Shown here: positions 13,177-45,137 of the stretch, piece by piece
How the letters are laid out: every line of letters starts with the position of its first letter
How positions within the stretch are numbered: position 1 is the first letter of the stretch
Assembly: GCA_026874595.1 (NCBI GenBank)
Contig: CM049318.1
Span: 11,453,241-11,517,240, forward strand
Direction of reading: 5' to 3'
Origin: Sipunculus nudus
Taxonomy: Eukaryota > Annelida > Sipuncula > Golfingiida > Sipunculidae
Length of the DNA stretch: 64,000 nt
Program-made: the position numbers and the translations under genes
Notes under the pieces: model-generated
Database searches by the model: none
What the model was told of the DNA's origin: nothing
Seen by the model: the letters and a program-made list of their open reading frames with translations, nothing else

Positions 13177-13181
<5 letters not shown>
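12526..13181. other. Intergenic DNA, no gene seen
   Basis: Nothing recognisable. It ends at a (TA)n tract that borders the foldback element to the right. Confidence 0.3.

Positions 13182-13207
<26 letters not shown>
13182..13207. repeat. (TA)n microsatellite
   Basis: An uninterrupted TA run immediately left of the foldback element. Confidence 0.9.
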
Positions 13208-13211
<4 letters not shown>

Positions 13212-14650
13212 TATATCACAGGCGAAATTAGAATCCAGGCGGATTTTAAATCTGCCTAGGCGAGATTGAAATTTTGAAAACAAAACAAAATATGTTAATG
13301 TACACATCTGCAAAACTGGTAGTCTACCTAATATTTTAATTTTTTTCCACCGTGTTCTACAGCACATTTTCACAGAAAATGCTGATAAAAAAATATATAT
13401 ATGTCACAGTGTAGATGGGAATCCAGTTGAGTTCGAAACTCAACTATTTGTGATGGGAATCCCCATCTTAATGGTTGAGATGGGGATAGTAACTACTGAG
13501 ATTGTAATATTTCAATGTACACTTGTTCACATTGGGATATCCAGAAGTCAACCAGTTCATTTTGGGATAAACTGAAATACACTAGTTTACATGAGAATAT
13601 TTTAGTTTAGATGTTACCAAGAGAAACAGTTTATTTTAAAATATCCTGAAATACACCAGTCTACTTAAGAATATCTCAACCTTATTGTTAAGATATATTT
13701 TTTCCCTATTTCTTTTAAGTGGACACAAGAACACTGAGCCTCAGAACATTGAGTAGCTGCAAAAAATTACAGATATTATTGTATAAATAACTGAGGGAAT
13801 TATACAGACTAGGAGTGTATATTCTGAGAGTAACTACCAAGAACACATGTATAAAAAGATACTCTTTTATTATTTTAACATTAAGCAATTCCATAACTAC
13901 ATGGTAATCACAGTCTAAAATATGCAGTATGCACCATTTATAATAAACAATATAAATAACTAAAATATTCAAATACCTGTATCTTCCTTGCCCCTTTCAG
14001 CTAATAAAAAGCCAAAATTTAATGTTATTTGCCAAGGCAAAAAATAAATGCTGAAACCTGAAAAAATCAGACTGAAAAAATACCTGTGTTTTTTTATTTA
14101 AATTTCACCCACCTGTCAGAAAAAAACTTCATCACTTCTGTAAAGCATTCTTTAGCATCAGTGATTATAAAAATCAATTTATTTTTTATGTTCATTAAGA
14201 TATAGTGTTCTTTATAAACTGATCTTTCAAAATCCAAAGTTTCTGTAAAACTAACACTTAAAACAAAGCAAAATCAAAATTTCCATCTTGTTGGCCAGGG
14301 CAGATCTTAAATTCCTAAAATGGTCCTATTCATTAAGATGTTCAGATATACAATTCTCAACAGATAAATCTCTCCACGCCAAATGTGAGAATAAACTGCA
14401 ATTATTATGAAACAATCAGCATGATTAAACCAAAGAATTGAATGACGCAGATTAAAAGCTAGGATTTTAATCTGGCCTAGGCAAAATCAGAATTTCAGTC
14501 TCGCCTAGGCAGATTTAAAATCAGCCTAGGCGAGATTGAAATCCTACATATATAATCATAGCAGGATTTTAATCTGGCCTAGGCAGAATCAGAATTTCAA
14601 TCTCGCTTAGGCAGATTTAAAATCCGCCTAGGTGAGATTGAAATTTGAAT
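13208..14650. mobile_element. Foldback/MITE-like element with CCTAGGC palindromic subrepeats
   Basis: An inverted terminal repeat of about 42 bp is visible: 13,235-13,276 (CCAGGCGGATTTTAAATCTG and on) is the reverse complement of 14,590-14,632 with few mismatches. Near the right end, blocks with GGATTTTAATCTGGCCTAGG and TCTCGCCTAGGCAGATTT are duplicated at about 102-bp spacing (14,460 and 14,563) and are self-complementary. Inside, at 13.41-13.46 kb, further palindromes occur (GTTGAGTTCGAAACTCAAC; GATGGGAATCCCCATC). There is no coding capacity. TA tracts lie on both sides. It is probably a non-autonomous DNA element, family unknown. Confidence 0.6.
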
Positions 14651-14707
14651 ATACCGATATATGTTTGCAGAACGAATCAAATAGTGCTCTATTAGTGGGA
14701 TGCATCC

Positions 14708-14710
<3 letters not shown>

Positions 14711-14778
<68 letters not shown>

Positions 14779-14810
14779 CATATAAATATATATATACACA
14801 TATATATAAA
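14711..14810. repeat. (TA)n microsatellite, imperfect right half
   Basis: About 50 bp of pure TA, then a TA-rich tract broken by A and C. The tyrosine/isoleucine open frames here are frame artefacts. Confidence 0.95.
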
Positions 14811-15559
14811 ATCCACAAGCTTTCAACAAGCTCTTTAAGAGAATCAAGAAATTACAAAGATAATTGCAAAAAACCACAAACTCCTGAAACATAATTTGTC
14901 AGTGCATGACTCTCAAAGCCAACCTTTCATTCATATAAATCTTGTTTATAAGGACATACCATTTATTGTGACATTTTGACAGGACCTGAAGTCCTTAACA
15001 TTGAAGAAAAGTATATCTGACCTTATGTGCAATTCCATGCAAAATTAAGCAATACACAAAGTGATTTATCATTCAACTTTACTTGGCACCTGTATTTATC
15101 CCTTCTACTCCAATGGCACCCTGTAGCGCCTGTGGATTTTCACAGCTCTGAGTTCAAGGTGCCCACAAGCGCCCTCTGAAGGTCAATTCTACATACCTTT
15201 CATTTCTCTTAAGTTTAGGGGTTGAAAAATTTAGAAGAAGGAAAAAGTTACCTGCATTCACCTTAACGTATCTGTACGAGTGGAAAGTTGCATATAAACA
15301 GAGCAGAGGAATATGGTCTATACATCCAAAGATTTCAGGTAAAAAATATCCAATTTCCTGTATGTTGTTCCAGTTGAGACGCACATTCTGGTTTGGTGGT
15401 ATTTACCTTTCCATTAATTAATTAGTTGATTTTACCTGTTCTTTCCATTGTTCAGGGTTCCTTAAGAAATATTGTTGACCAGATCATAACATTTATAATT
15501 AATAAATACATCACCTGTATGTTTAATTCAGCAGAGCATCATGGCCCTTAGGCCACTTT
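14811..15559. other. Non-coding DNA upstream of the ZMYND11 start exon
   Basis: No exon recognised. If ZMYND11 has a non-coding first exon upstream, this is intron. Confidence 0.35.
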
Positions 15560-16096
15560 TTAGATTATATCATGTTGCATCCAATTACACTAGATATTCT
15601 TTTTACACCAAATTATGTATTTCACAGCAGGGTAAAGTTGAAATGATGAAATCACTATATGTTGCAGCAAGTCCGACTTCATGCTCTCTGGAATAGTCAA
15701 TAAACTTTGTTTGCTGTGGAATTTTGATGACTACATTGTGTTTCAGTCTCCTCAATTATACTGGATATTAATACATGTATACAATATATTGTGAGTATAT
15801 CATCATGGTTTAATGAGCTATAACGGATATTCAATCTGTGATAATTTATGTCCTTCATGGGTGATTTATATTACATCTTCAGGTTGCAACCTGTTACACT
15901 GGATATTTAATATATAATATAGGATTGTTTTACAGGGAGATTTAGCTGACATCATCATGTTGAAGCCAGCTATAAATAGTATAATGGATATTCTGTCTGT
16001 AATAATATATGTTTTTTTATGGTAATTACTATTACATCCTTATGTTGCAGCCAGTTATTCTGGATATTAATCTTTAATAATACATGTGTTTTACAG
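15560..16096 (+). repeat. Degenerate repeats copied from the acceptor edge of the ZMYND11 start exon
   Basis: About five diverged copies of a unit built on TCATGTTGCAGCCAGTTA...CTGGATATTAAT precede the real exon. The best copy (15,927-15,969) repeats TTTTACAGGGAGATTTAG, then TGACATCATCATGTTG and a GCCAG, with only about three differences from 16,088-16,130, which is the true acceptor and exon start 161 bp downstream. The copy therefore carries a competent-looking acceptor and an ATG, but its frame soon closes. The other copies are near 15,575, 15,750, 15,880 and 16,035. Confidence 0.7.
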
Positions 16097-16117
16097 GGAG
16101 ATTTAGATGACATCATC

Positions 16118-36029
<19,912 letters not shown>

Positions 36030-36345
36030 AAGGTCACACTACATAATGTCATAAAGGGGCACCACCAGCAGCTATCTTAAAGACCTCAGCGTATGATCGT
36101 CAGTGGACCCTCGCTGTGTAGAGTAATTTTGCATTTATCAGGCTGTGTCTAGGGACTACAATCCCACATCACCCAAGTATTGGTGGATTCATGCATATTT
36201 TTCTCCAATATGGTCACCTCAAAAATGCAACTTGAGTCACACTTCATTGGTTGGAGAACAATTATGATCAAGTGACAGCCTTGATTGTTTATCCAATCAG
36301 AAAGCAGGACCCAAAATAAACATTTTGAAGGTACCATTTTATCTT
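36030..36345 (+). other. ZMYND11: ZMYND11 3' UTR (minimum extent)
   Basis: Non-coding sequence after the stop up to the first AATAAA. A longer UTR using later signals (for example near 37,569 or 40,307) is possible. Confidence 0.5.
36315..36320 (+). terminator. ZMYND11: Possible polyadenylation signal AATAAA
   Basis: First AATAAA downstream of the ZMYND11 stop (about 290 nt), followed by T-rich sequence. Usage cannot be judged from sequence alone. Confidence 0.4.
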
Positions 36346-39004
36346 ACAAATCTGCAGAAATCCACCATTACTATCACCCCCACATATATGTTTTTAATCA
36401 TTGAAGTGTAAGATAAATTATATATTTCCACCATGTTTGTGTGGATATGTGTGGTTCTCATCCACCCTTTGCCAAATTAAACAAGGATAAACTTAGGAAA
36501 TCTAGTGGATGTGATGAATGTGTTAGTGAGGATGGACATATAGTAACATGTTTTTACTCTGTATATTGTTGTTTGTCTTAATTATTTAGGCCTTATTTAG
36601 ATCTCAGTAAAGCGCAACTAGAAAAATAAGGTAGCAGCGAACCATTGCACACTGACTTGGAGTACTTAATTTAATTGTTTGAAGATTAAGGAAACATTAA
36701 CACTTAAACACACTGTGATTTATTGTAAAATATATATATAAAGATTTCTACAAAAATTATTACCCAAGCTAAAGTATCTGTGAATTTTGTATACAGCAGT
36801 GGTTGTTAACAAGGTTCCATTCATGTACCATGTCAGAATAATTGATGTGGTTTGATAAACGTCTGTCTGTGGTGAAGTTTGACTTTGTGACTGGTGACCT
36901 TTGGTATGACCATTGAAATGTCAAATGGGCTTCTTCATAGATATTGTGAAGCTGGACAGTAAATATTGTGTGATGTCAAAGTGAGCTGAATTTGACGTTT
37001 AAACCCACTATGCCAGAACATATAGGATGTCTGGTAAAATACTCAAACCAACACATGGTCATATACTGGACTCAAAGCATTCTCCTTCAGGTACCGGGTT
37101 CTTACTTCACCAAGACCCATTTATTTCTGGGAGTTGGATTTGTTATTGTCATGTAATGTTATGTTATATTCAGGCTCCTTCATTACTGGTGATGTAAAGT
37201 GATAATTTTTGTACCAACAGTAGGTAGTTTAATATTGTAGTATTTAGTAGTTGTGTTGTTTTCTGCTAGCAGAACATGAGGCCAGTGTCAGACTTTTCCT
37301 GTATCAGGAGACACCATCAGGTCAAAGGTCACTTCACATTGAGAAGTAGGAGTGACAGGATATAATACAACTAAAACTAGGATGTCACCCAGTAGAGCAC
37401 ACACATGTGCTGAGGCTTAGAAATTTAACCAGATCGGCCCCTATATTAGTTCCAAAATTCAGCTGGGACATGCCTGACCCATATTCCATCACTCTACAAA
37501 ATTTTATGAAAACCATTCGCACATTATTTGCATAGTCTTGCCAGCAAACCAGCCAACCAACTAATGGTTAATAAATAGACACAGGGGATAACAAAATGTC
37601 CTTTGCAGAGGTAACAGGTATATCAGATACCAATACCAGACACGCAGCTAGTATCGGTTGATGTACCTCAGTGACTAAAACAATGTTCAGCGAGTCCAGC
37701 AAGGATGCAGAGTGCTTAAAGAACTGTGAAAGTATACATTAGTATGTGTTTATACAGCATTTGAATGACCATATCTGGAATATAGAAGTGGTCCAGGATT
37801 TGTCAAATGAAGGGAAATAGGAAATTAGGGGTTTGACACACCTGCGTATATGTCACACTTAGGCTAATTAAAAGCATTGCAGGACCTCAAAGGTTTTAAT
37901 TATGGATTAATATGGGAAACACTGTATTAGTATGACTTTTTTGTCACAGCAACATTTACAGAGTTACAGGTTTATATCTAAGAACATTACAAGTCTATTT
38001 GTAGTTGGGGCTCTGATTTTAGTTGATCAGTTATCGTTCTGTTGACAGTTCACTGTAATATGTATTTTTTATGAAGCTAAAATTGTGGTCAATTTGTGTT
38101 AATATTGCACTATAAGCCGCAGTTGTATGCATTTTATTAAGTAGGAAAATCTGGCATGATATTATATGAGAATCTCTGTAAACCATGTTAGATGTGTTCA
38201 CTTCTTATCACTGTCATCATCTTACTCATCAAGGCAACAATGGCTGTTTTGACAGATATCATGAATATTCATAATTCTCATGAATATTCATAATCTTCAT
38301 GATTATTCTTGCATTCATGAATATTCATACATTAAAGTAGTGATAAGTGTAAACAGTTGGCATAATTATAAAGTGTCATGAATATTTATATAGTTGGTTC
38401 AGTGTGTCTGCCCTGCATGCCATGTGCTGTATTAAAATTTTATTTACTTTCAATCCTCTGATGTTGACATATTCCAAACCATGATCATTTAGTTCATTTC
38501 ATTATTATCAGATGTTAGGTCCCTTATTTGTTAGGGTCATCCATTTAAGATGGAAATGAGCAAAACCATAAAACCTGCCAAAATAGAGGATCTTATCTTA
38601 AGTATGTTATTTTTGCGTGAAAGCAGTGTTAAATGTTCAGTCTTTAATTTGTATCTGTACTGGTTGATTGGCTTTACATGGCAGAAGATCCTTGTATACA
38701 TCCCCAGGGAATTCATGTAAATACTGTAATGCATTGTTAAAAGTCATTTGCACTTTTTTAATTATGCATGTAATTTTCTTTTGAATTTTAAAAATGCCTA
38801 GTTTCTGCCTAATATTTAAATATAATGGAGTTTAATTAATATGCCTGGTTGGACTAAGGACTTTAACAGTCTCTGGTGTATCAACATAAGGAATAAGTGG
38901 ATTGAAAAACCTAAACATCTATGACCAGTGTATTGATTCTAAAAGATTATTCAGGTTAGCCAGTGGCCTAACAAAACAATAGTTTTAATGTCTATTTGTG
39001 TCAT

Positions 39005-39121
39005 CATGGTGTCAGATGGACCTTGCCTTTGTTGTTATGGTGTCACATGGACCTTGCCTTTGTTGTCATGGTGTCACATAGACCTGGCTTTTGTTGCCAT
39101 GGTGTCACATGGACCTAGCCT
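39005..39121. repeat. Tandem repeat, 31-bp unit, about 3.8 copies
   Basis: Units of CATGGTGTCACATGGACCTT-GCCTTTGTTGT with a few substitutions. Confidence 0.85.
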
Positions 39122-39769
39122 TCTAACTATCAGATTATTAGTGGAAGGTCAGACACTCAATATACTAGTAGACTATGGTTTAATATAGTTCCCACTTACA
39201 TCCTTTCCTCAGTTATGTGCATAGTTCAGTACAATGTTCTCACACCAGATGGCAGTACCATCCTGCCCTCATCACTGTTCCATTCATCAATATCTTTAAG
39301 TCTGCTATGCGTGTGTCTATATGAAGGTAAATATATACATGCATAAGTGTGTCATATGAACACATACATGAATAATTGGGCCATTTCACATATTGCTGTT
39401 AAATAGTAATGTTATCAGGAATAAAAAAAAAAAATAATTTACAAAACCCTTGGGGTGACCAGTGGCTACAGATGTTTTATATAAACAATTTATATCTTAT
39501 GGTTTTCTTAAATCATAGGAAAAATAATAACTATTAAAAATATTTCAGTTTTGTAAACAAAGGCCTCCCCTCCCCATGTAAGGAATTTAAATAACAGTTA
39601 TTCTTGTGCACACAGCCTACAACTATATGTACATTTATATACATTTTGTATTTGGGTGAAATATTTTAGAAGACAAGTTTTTGTGTACATATGATGCCAG
39701 TCTAAGCTAACGAAGGCATTAACTTAATAGGGTATGGTATAATATGTATAATATTGTAACTACTGCATT

Positions 39770-39771
<2 letters not shown>

Positions 39772-39824
<53 letters not shown>
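39772..39824. repeat. (TA)n microsatellite
   Basis: About 53 bp of pure TA. The minus-strand Tyr/Ile open frame here is an artefact. Confidence 0.95.
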
Positions 39825-39826
<2 letters not shown>

Positions 39827-41234
39827 CTAAAGGAATATATTAAATAAGGAATTGAGCTAGAATTATAGTAACTGCTTGTTATTGTAATAAGCTTTGTTGT
39901 GAGTACTCTGCAGATGTTTATTATGATGAAATCCATAAAATGGTAGTGTGGGGGTCCTGAATTGTTACACAGACATGTTATATAGTAGGGGTAAGGTGTT
40001 TTATAGTTTATAACCAAGTAAAAGCCCTTAAGAACAATTAAGTTTGGAACAAATTTTCAACAGTTCTTGGAATGCTCCAGGAAATCTGTTGATCATTCTT
40101 GAATTAGCCTATTACATTACTTGCTGAATCATGGTATGTTCCAGCTTTAAATCCTTAAAACCATGAAATATAAAATGCTAAATTTTTGTATTAAATAAGT
40201 CATGGAAGATCAGGAACAGTTTAAGAAGTTGTGAGGAATCCATGAAATGTGATCGTCTGACAGTTTGAGATATGTCACATCAGTTTTCTCATGTTGTCGT
40301 AGTATTAGAAATAAAGTCATCATGATATGATCTTCATTATGGAACTGGTCTTATCTGCAAATGAGTATCTCTTTTTGAACGATACTTATGTTTCATGTAC
40401 CAACCTGACTAATTATTTATTTTTGGGGGGTGGGGTGGATGGAGTGCAGTGCCAGTAACTCTAAAGTTAAGACCTCGACTTTTTTGACGGTTGTTAAAAA
40501 CTCATGAAATTCAGTCCTGTGAACATTTCTTTAATATTTCCATTTGTTTTCCTGAAAGAATGTTTTAAAGAGCTGGAAAGTAAAGTTTGTGTTTAGAGAC
40601 ATAAGCAGGCAAGATAGTGTGAGAGGATCAAGCTGGTCAGGAATTCCAACTTCTTTAATGAACAGTAAAGCTTGTATTTGATTAGAGCCAGAACAAAGTA
40701 AAAATGCACAGGTACAATTAAAAGTATGTTATAGAAATTCAGCTTCTTCAAGTTTTCAAATGTGAAATTTATTGTGATGGTGGAAATGTCTTTACATCAT
40801 TTATGGCCCAAGAACTGTCACGGTTTATATGTATTCATGTTGTTATGTTGATGTAAATAATAGTTTATATGATGATATGTAAGATGTGCAAAGTTTAACT
40901 TAAATAAGTTCAAATGAACTCACAGATGAAGCAAGTAACATGGTTTGGCCTCCATTTTACGTTTAGCGAATGTAATCGTTAGTATGAACTTTTAATTAAA
41001 CATAATTTGTAGCATGTAAGAGAAGAGATGGAAAATGTTTTAAAAATTCACATATGACTCTATTGTCCATAACAAATTATTAGGTTACATTAGTTTATTT
41101 GGCGCCTCGTTTCTGTCATGTGGTGGTGGTTGACCAGAAACATAGTTGACAACAAGGTCCAGGTGTGTGGCGTCTGGTAAATCTGAAATGGGTGTTCAGA
41201 AACACTGTGAAGTGGTATCGATTTCTGTCACATA

Positions 41235-41409
41235 CAGTAAAACCTAGCCTTATGACCTCATTTTACCCACCATCTCAAAATAAGGACCAGTTTTTCCAAT
41301 TTCAATTCTTTTTTGCTCCTAATATCAAACCTCGCTAAGATGACCAACTGAAAAAATTCAACCCCTTTATTGAGGTCCTGTTGGTGGTAGTAAATTTTAG
41401 GTTTCACTG
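41235..41409. mobile_element. pogo/Tigger-like MITE, copy 1
   Basis: Left end CAGTAAAACCTAGCCTTATG; right end reverse-complements to CAGTGAAACCTAAAATTTAC. Length 175 bp. CAGTA(G/A)AACCTCG-type termini are characteristic of pogo/Tigger DNA transposons. Internal words (CCTCGCTAAGATGACCAACT) resemble its ends in inverted form. A second copy is at 53,911-54,079. Confidence 0.6.
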
Positions 41410-41887
41410 TGCTTATTCGATGTTATATATCATTAAGGGATACAAGAATCCTGTTTATATTGGATAGGTTAGAGTTATGGTATGGATTTTGTGTTACTGT
41501 TGTTTGACTGCAGAGAGTATCAGATCCTCTTGAAGTATATTTGTGGTGCAAGCAGTCCTAGATTTGAAAAAAAGTACTCAATGACATTCTGAAATACCCA
41601 AGTTTTCAGTGATTGAGACAGATGTTAAGGAGATTGGCACTTCTGTGTGGGATATTATGATAATATATAAGGAAGAGAACAATTTGGTTGTTAATGTGGG
41701 AATTTTTTAATAATCCTGCAGATATGGTTATACTGTGAAGGAGGCTAACGGAAGGTGATGGGGATTCATCAGGTTGGAATAGACAGATATAAAGACAGTT
41801 TCTGTTATCATTTGGAACGAATCCTGCAGAAACGTTATTATAGACTATAATATAGTCCAGTTTGTCCCCTCATGTCCACCTGTTGTT
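41410..41887. other. Intergenic DNA, no gene seen
   Basis: Nothing recognisable between the MITE and the next dispersed repeat. Confidence 0.3.
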
Positions 41888-43112
41888 TTTAGCTCAGCTA
41901 TAAGTTAGCTGAGTTAAAGCAATGGTCCTTTGTCTGTCAGCCTACTGTCCATCCATTAACCTGGCAGGTTTATAAATCGTTAGACCTGCAAATCTAAAAT
42001 TTTGCATACAGTTAAATGTCCCTAAAATCTACTACCATACTGAAAATTAGGTCATTATGACTTGGTTCCTTTTAGATATTAAGGAAAACCTCAATTTTCC
42101 ATCAAAAACCCATTGTCACACTTCAAGAATGTCTAATATAACAACAACTTATCTGTTTTTGATCATATTTTATAAAAATATTCCTCAATTTCCTATGAAC
42201 ATACCAGTATTAATGAAGTATTGCCTAATTATTTTAAGTTATGGGCCTGAACATAATGCACTGTGCAAAAAATCGAGTAATACATTTACTCCTTTAACAA
42301 GTGAATTGCTGAAGCTAGAGATTTTTTTGTCAGGGATATAACATTATTTAATCAAGATTCAATAGTATACCCAAAATTAGTTCTGAATTTTTCAGTTTTT
42401 AAGTTATTAGCATTAATTTAAAATCACTGCCATTAATTTTGCCCAACTTTGACCATGGCATGTTTGTTTCCTGTAAGCACTTGATATTTTTTCATATCCT
42501 GCACACATAAGGATTCTAGCTTGTTAATTTTGAAAGTTGAAAGGAATTGGCCAAAATTGTAGCTTTTATTAAAGCTTTTATGAGACCATGTCACTCTCAG
42601 GCTCCTCACGGCCCTTCCTTAGTCACATGTTTGTCACCTTGTTGACCTTTCAAAAAAATATTGCACCCTTGAGGCTGGGCATATACTGGGCAGCCAGGCA
42701 GCTTATGGCTGGCCACAGTTCATCCAGGTGTCCAACCCAACTCATCTATTAGTTGTTTTGACCAACAACATTTTAATACACATCAAATAAATAATTTTTT
42801 ATAGGTCTGTCATAACAATTTAAAAATAAAATAAATAGAAATTTGATAGTTGATTGGTAACTGGGATATCACCTTGCATTTGCTGATGTTGTATAGATTT
42901 TGTATGGATGAATGAAAATGTATTCCCTATCTCAAAGGATATTATCAAAATCTTGCATAACTTGAGTTAAAACACCAACTCATACTACAGCTTATAATAC
43001 AACACAAAACCAGCATTTGCCTAGCTCCTCTTTCAAATCATGTTTTGTGATTCTTAATAACAGCTGAGCGCCCTTACCCATAGGCCCCTTTTTTTAGGAT
43101 TTTCTAAAAATG
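41888..43112 (+). repeat. Dispersed hairpin-headed repeat, copy E (head to tail)
   Basis: The most complete copy in the window: head TTTTTAGCTCAGCTATAAGTTAGCTGAG, GTCCTTTGTCTGTC stretch, family body (GACCATGGCATGTTTGTTTC, CCAGGTGTCCAACCCAACTC) and tail AACAGCTGAGCGCCC-TTACCCATAGGCCCC followed by a T run. About 1.2 kb, no coding capacity. It serves as the reference for the interrupted copy B2. Confidence 0.75.
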
Positions 43113-43175
43113 ACACCAATTACCCTTTTTTATCACTCTTTTTTCAACCAGTCCTCTTTTTTCCCCCTCTTTTTT

Positions 43176-43837
43176 TAGCTCAGCTGACTGAAAGTCATCT
43201 GAGCTATAGGGATCACTCTTTGTCCTTCGTCCATCCATCTGTCTGTCCATCCATTAACAGGACACAAATCATAACCGCTGGACCTGGAATCTTCAAATAT
43301 GACATCCAGCGAGGTTCCTGAAAAATATCCTTGGAAACCTGGAATTGAGTCTCTGTTGCCCACATACTCCAAAGTCCCCCCCCCCCCCCCACTCCAGAAC
43401 ACTGGAAAATTTTACACAAAAGCAGCAGTGTTTGAACAACTAATGCATTGATCACCAGGTCTAGTATAATTGAAAATTTGATACCAAAGCAGGGCACAAA
43501 TCATAACCATTTGACCTAGAATCTTCTAACTTGACATCCATAGGGTTCCTCAAAAGTTCTCCCTAGAAACCTGAAATTTGGTTACTGTGACCTATATTCT
43601 CATAGTTTTTGGGTATGTTTGAGCAACCCAGAAATAATGAAAAATACACACAAATTGCCAGTTTCCTCAGGAAAGGTTGATAGTCATAAAATTTGGTGTG
43701 TTTATGGGTCTTGATGAACTAAAGCTAATTTGCTTGAACGATGATGCCACTTACATTATCTTATTTAGTTGCCTGTGCAAGGACATATTTTCAACAAGTC
43801 AGTCGGCTGAGTGTCATGACCCACGGGTCACCTGTTT
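43176..43837 (+). repeat. Dispersed hairpin-headed repeat, copy F (short form)
   Basis: Head AGCTCAGCTGACTGAAAGTC-ATCTGAGCT, a TCCATCCATCTGTCTGTCC stretch, and tail GGCTGAGTGTCATGACCCAC-GGGTCACC. The body differs from copies A-E (two internal repeats with GGGCACAAATCATAACC-type phrases), so this is a subfamily of about 0.66 kb. Confidence 0.7.
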
Positions 43838-44610
43838 CAGTAAAGAATTCCGATATATACTATTTCTCTCCTGCTTTAACAGTCCAGTTAAAACAAACAA
43901 TGTTTGTGTGTGCAAATGTCCAGCTTGTGTCACAACATGCAGTGGGATGTGCACCATGTATTATTTTTAATTTGGGAATGATATATATATATATATATAC
44001 ATTTGTAGAATGTGAAGCACAACTTTTTTAATTAAAAAAAAAAAAAAAATAGGGAATTGACGCTAATTTTACTCATTTTGCACTACTCATTTCAATTTTT
44101 TCTTCTTTTTTTTTTCCTTCTTTTTTTTTTTTTTTTGGTCATTGGGCAGCCTGTGATGTAATGGCAGGATATTTAAAATAATCTGTTTGAACATAGAAAA
44201 TCTACCAAACAGGACAAGTATAGCTAAAACATAAATTAAATAGTTATAGAGCAGTCGCAGAAAGGCCTTGGTGTGACTGATTCTGTGTTAATTTTGTTTC
44301 CCAGGTAGCATTATTAATGCCTATAGAATCACTCCACATTCAACATAAAAATGGGTTAGGTTGTCATGGAAGCCAAAGCCTCATTAAAGCTGATCTTTGG
44401 CCCAACAAAGACTCGTGAAAGGTTGGCTACAGTGAATCTGCAAGTTAATAAGAAGCTGTCACTGCCGAAGGACATGTCACAAAGACGTCACTGTACGAAT
44501 AGAAAACTCAAAGTGCGGATCGCTCTCGTAATAGGATGAGACGCCATTTTCCCAAAATTCTCAGCTTGGACTTTGTGTAGCGCCACCGTTTTATAAACAT
44601 GTGGCGCTGT
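43838..44610. other. Intergenic DNA, low complexity
   Basis: Contains a short TA tract (43,980-44,000), A- and T-rich homopolymer runs near 44.03 and 44.1 kb, and no recognisable gene. Confidence 0.35.
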
Positions 44611-45137
44611 CATTGAATGCACAGGCGCTTGAATAATAGTTGGTACAAATTTGGGCTTAAACAGTTTTCAATCAACTATACAAACCATCTCTACCCTTTT
44701 GTATGCACTAAACAAGTAAAATTATGCTTGTCAGTTACTTGTTTATATAAATATACACAAGGCTGGCATCTTCATTTGCAACTGGTTTGTATCCATTAAT
44801 TGGTACTTTCAAGGTGGGCCTGCACAGAATTTTCTGTCATCTTTTGATTGACTTTAAACAAGAAATATATAGACTGGTACCCAGCACAATTGAAAGAGCC
44901 TAATCAAAAGATGACTAAAAATTCTGTGCGGGCCCACCTTGAAAATACCAATTAATGGATACAAACCAGTTGCAAATGAAGATGCCAGCCTTGTGTTTAT
45001 TTATATTACCAAGTAACTGACAAGCATTATTTACTGGTTTAGCGCTTAGAAAAGGATAGGGATGGTTTGTATAGTTGATTGAAAGCTGTTTAAGCCGAAA
45101 TTTATACCAACAATTTTTCAAGTGCCTGTGTTGAATG
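44611..45137. mobile_element. Long imperfect inverted repeat (foldback element), about 235-bp arms
   Basis: The left arm starting CATTGAATGCACAGGCGCTT is the reverse complement of the right arm ending AAGTGCCTGTGTTGAATG. Matching continues inward through ACTATACAAACCATC, GCAACTGGTTTGTATCCATT and AAGGTGGGCC. A loop of about 55 bp (near 44,850-44,903) separates the arms. The same short open frame (WYKFGLKQFSINYTNH-like) appears on + in the left arm and on - in the right, purely because of the inversion. Probably a foldback MITE or an old inverted duplication. Confidence 0.75.

Larger units (their letters stand above)
36346..41234. other. Intergenic DNA or long 3' UTR, no gene seen
   Basis: No splice-bounded exon recognised on either strand. 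Contains a cluster of ATGAATATTCAT palindromes at 38.26-38.33 kb, a 31-bp tandem repeat and a TA tract, listed separately. The rest is AT-rich and featureless. Confidence 0.4.

Noticed and set aside
13167-13373. 68-residue minus-strand frame at the foldback left end
   Set aside because: It spans the terminal repeat and TA tract; no codon signal.
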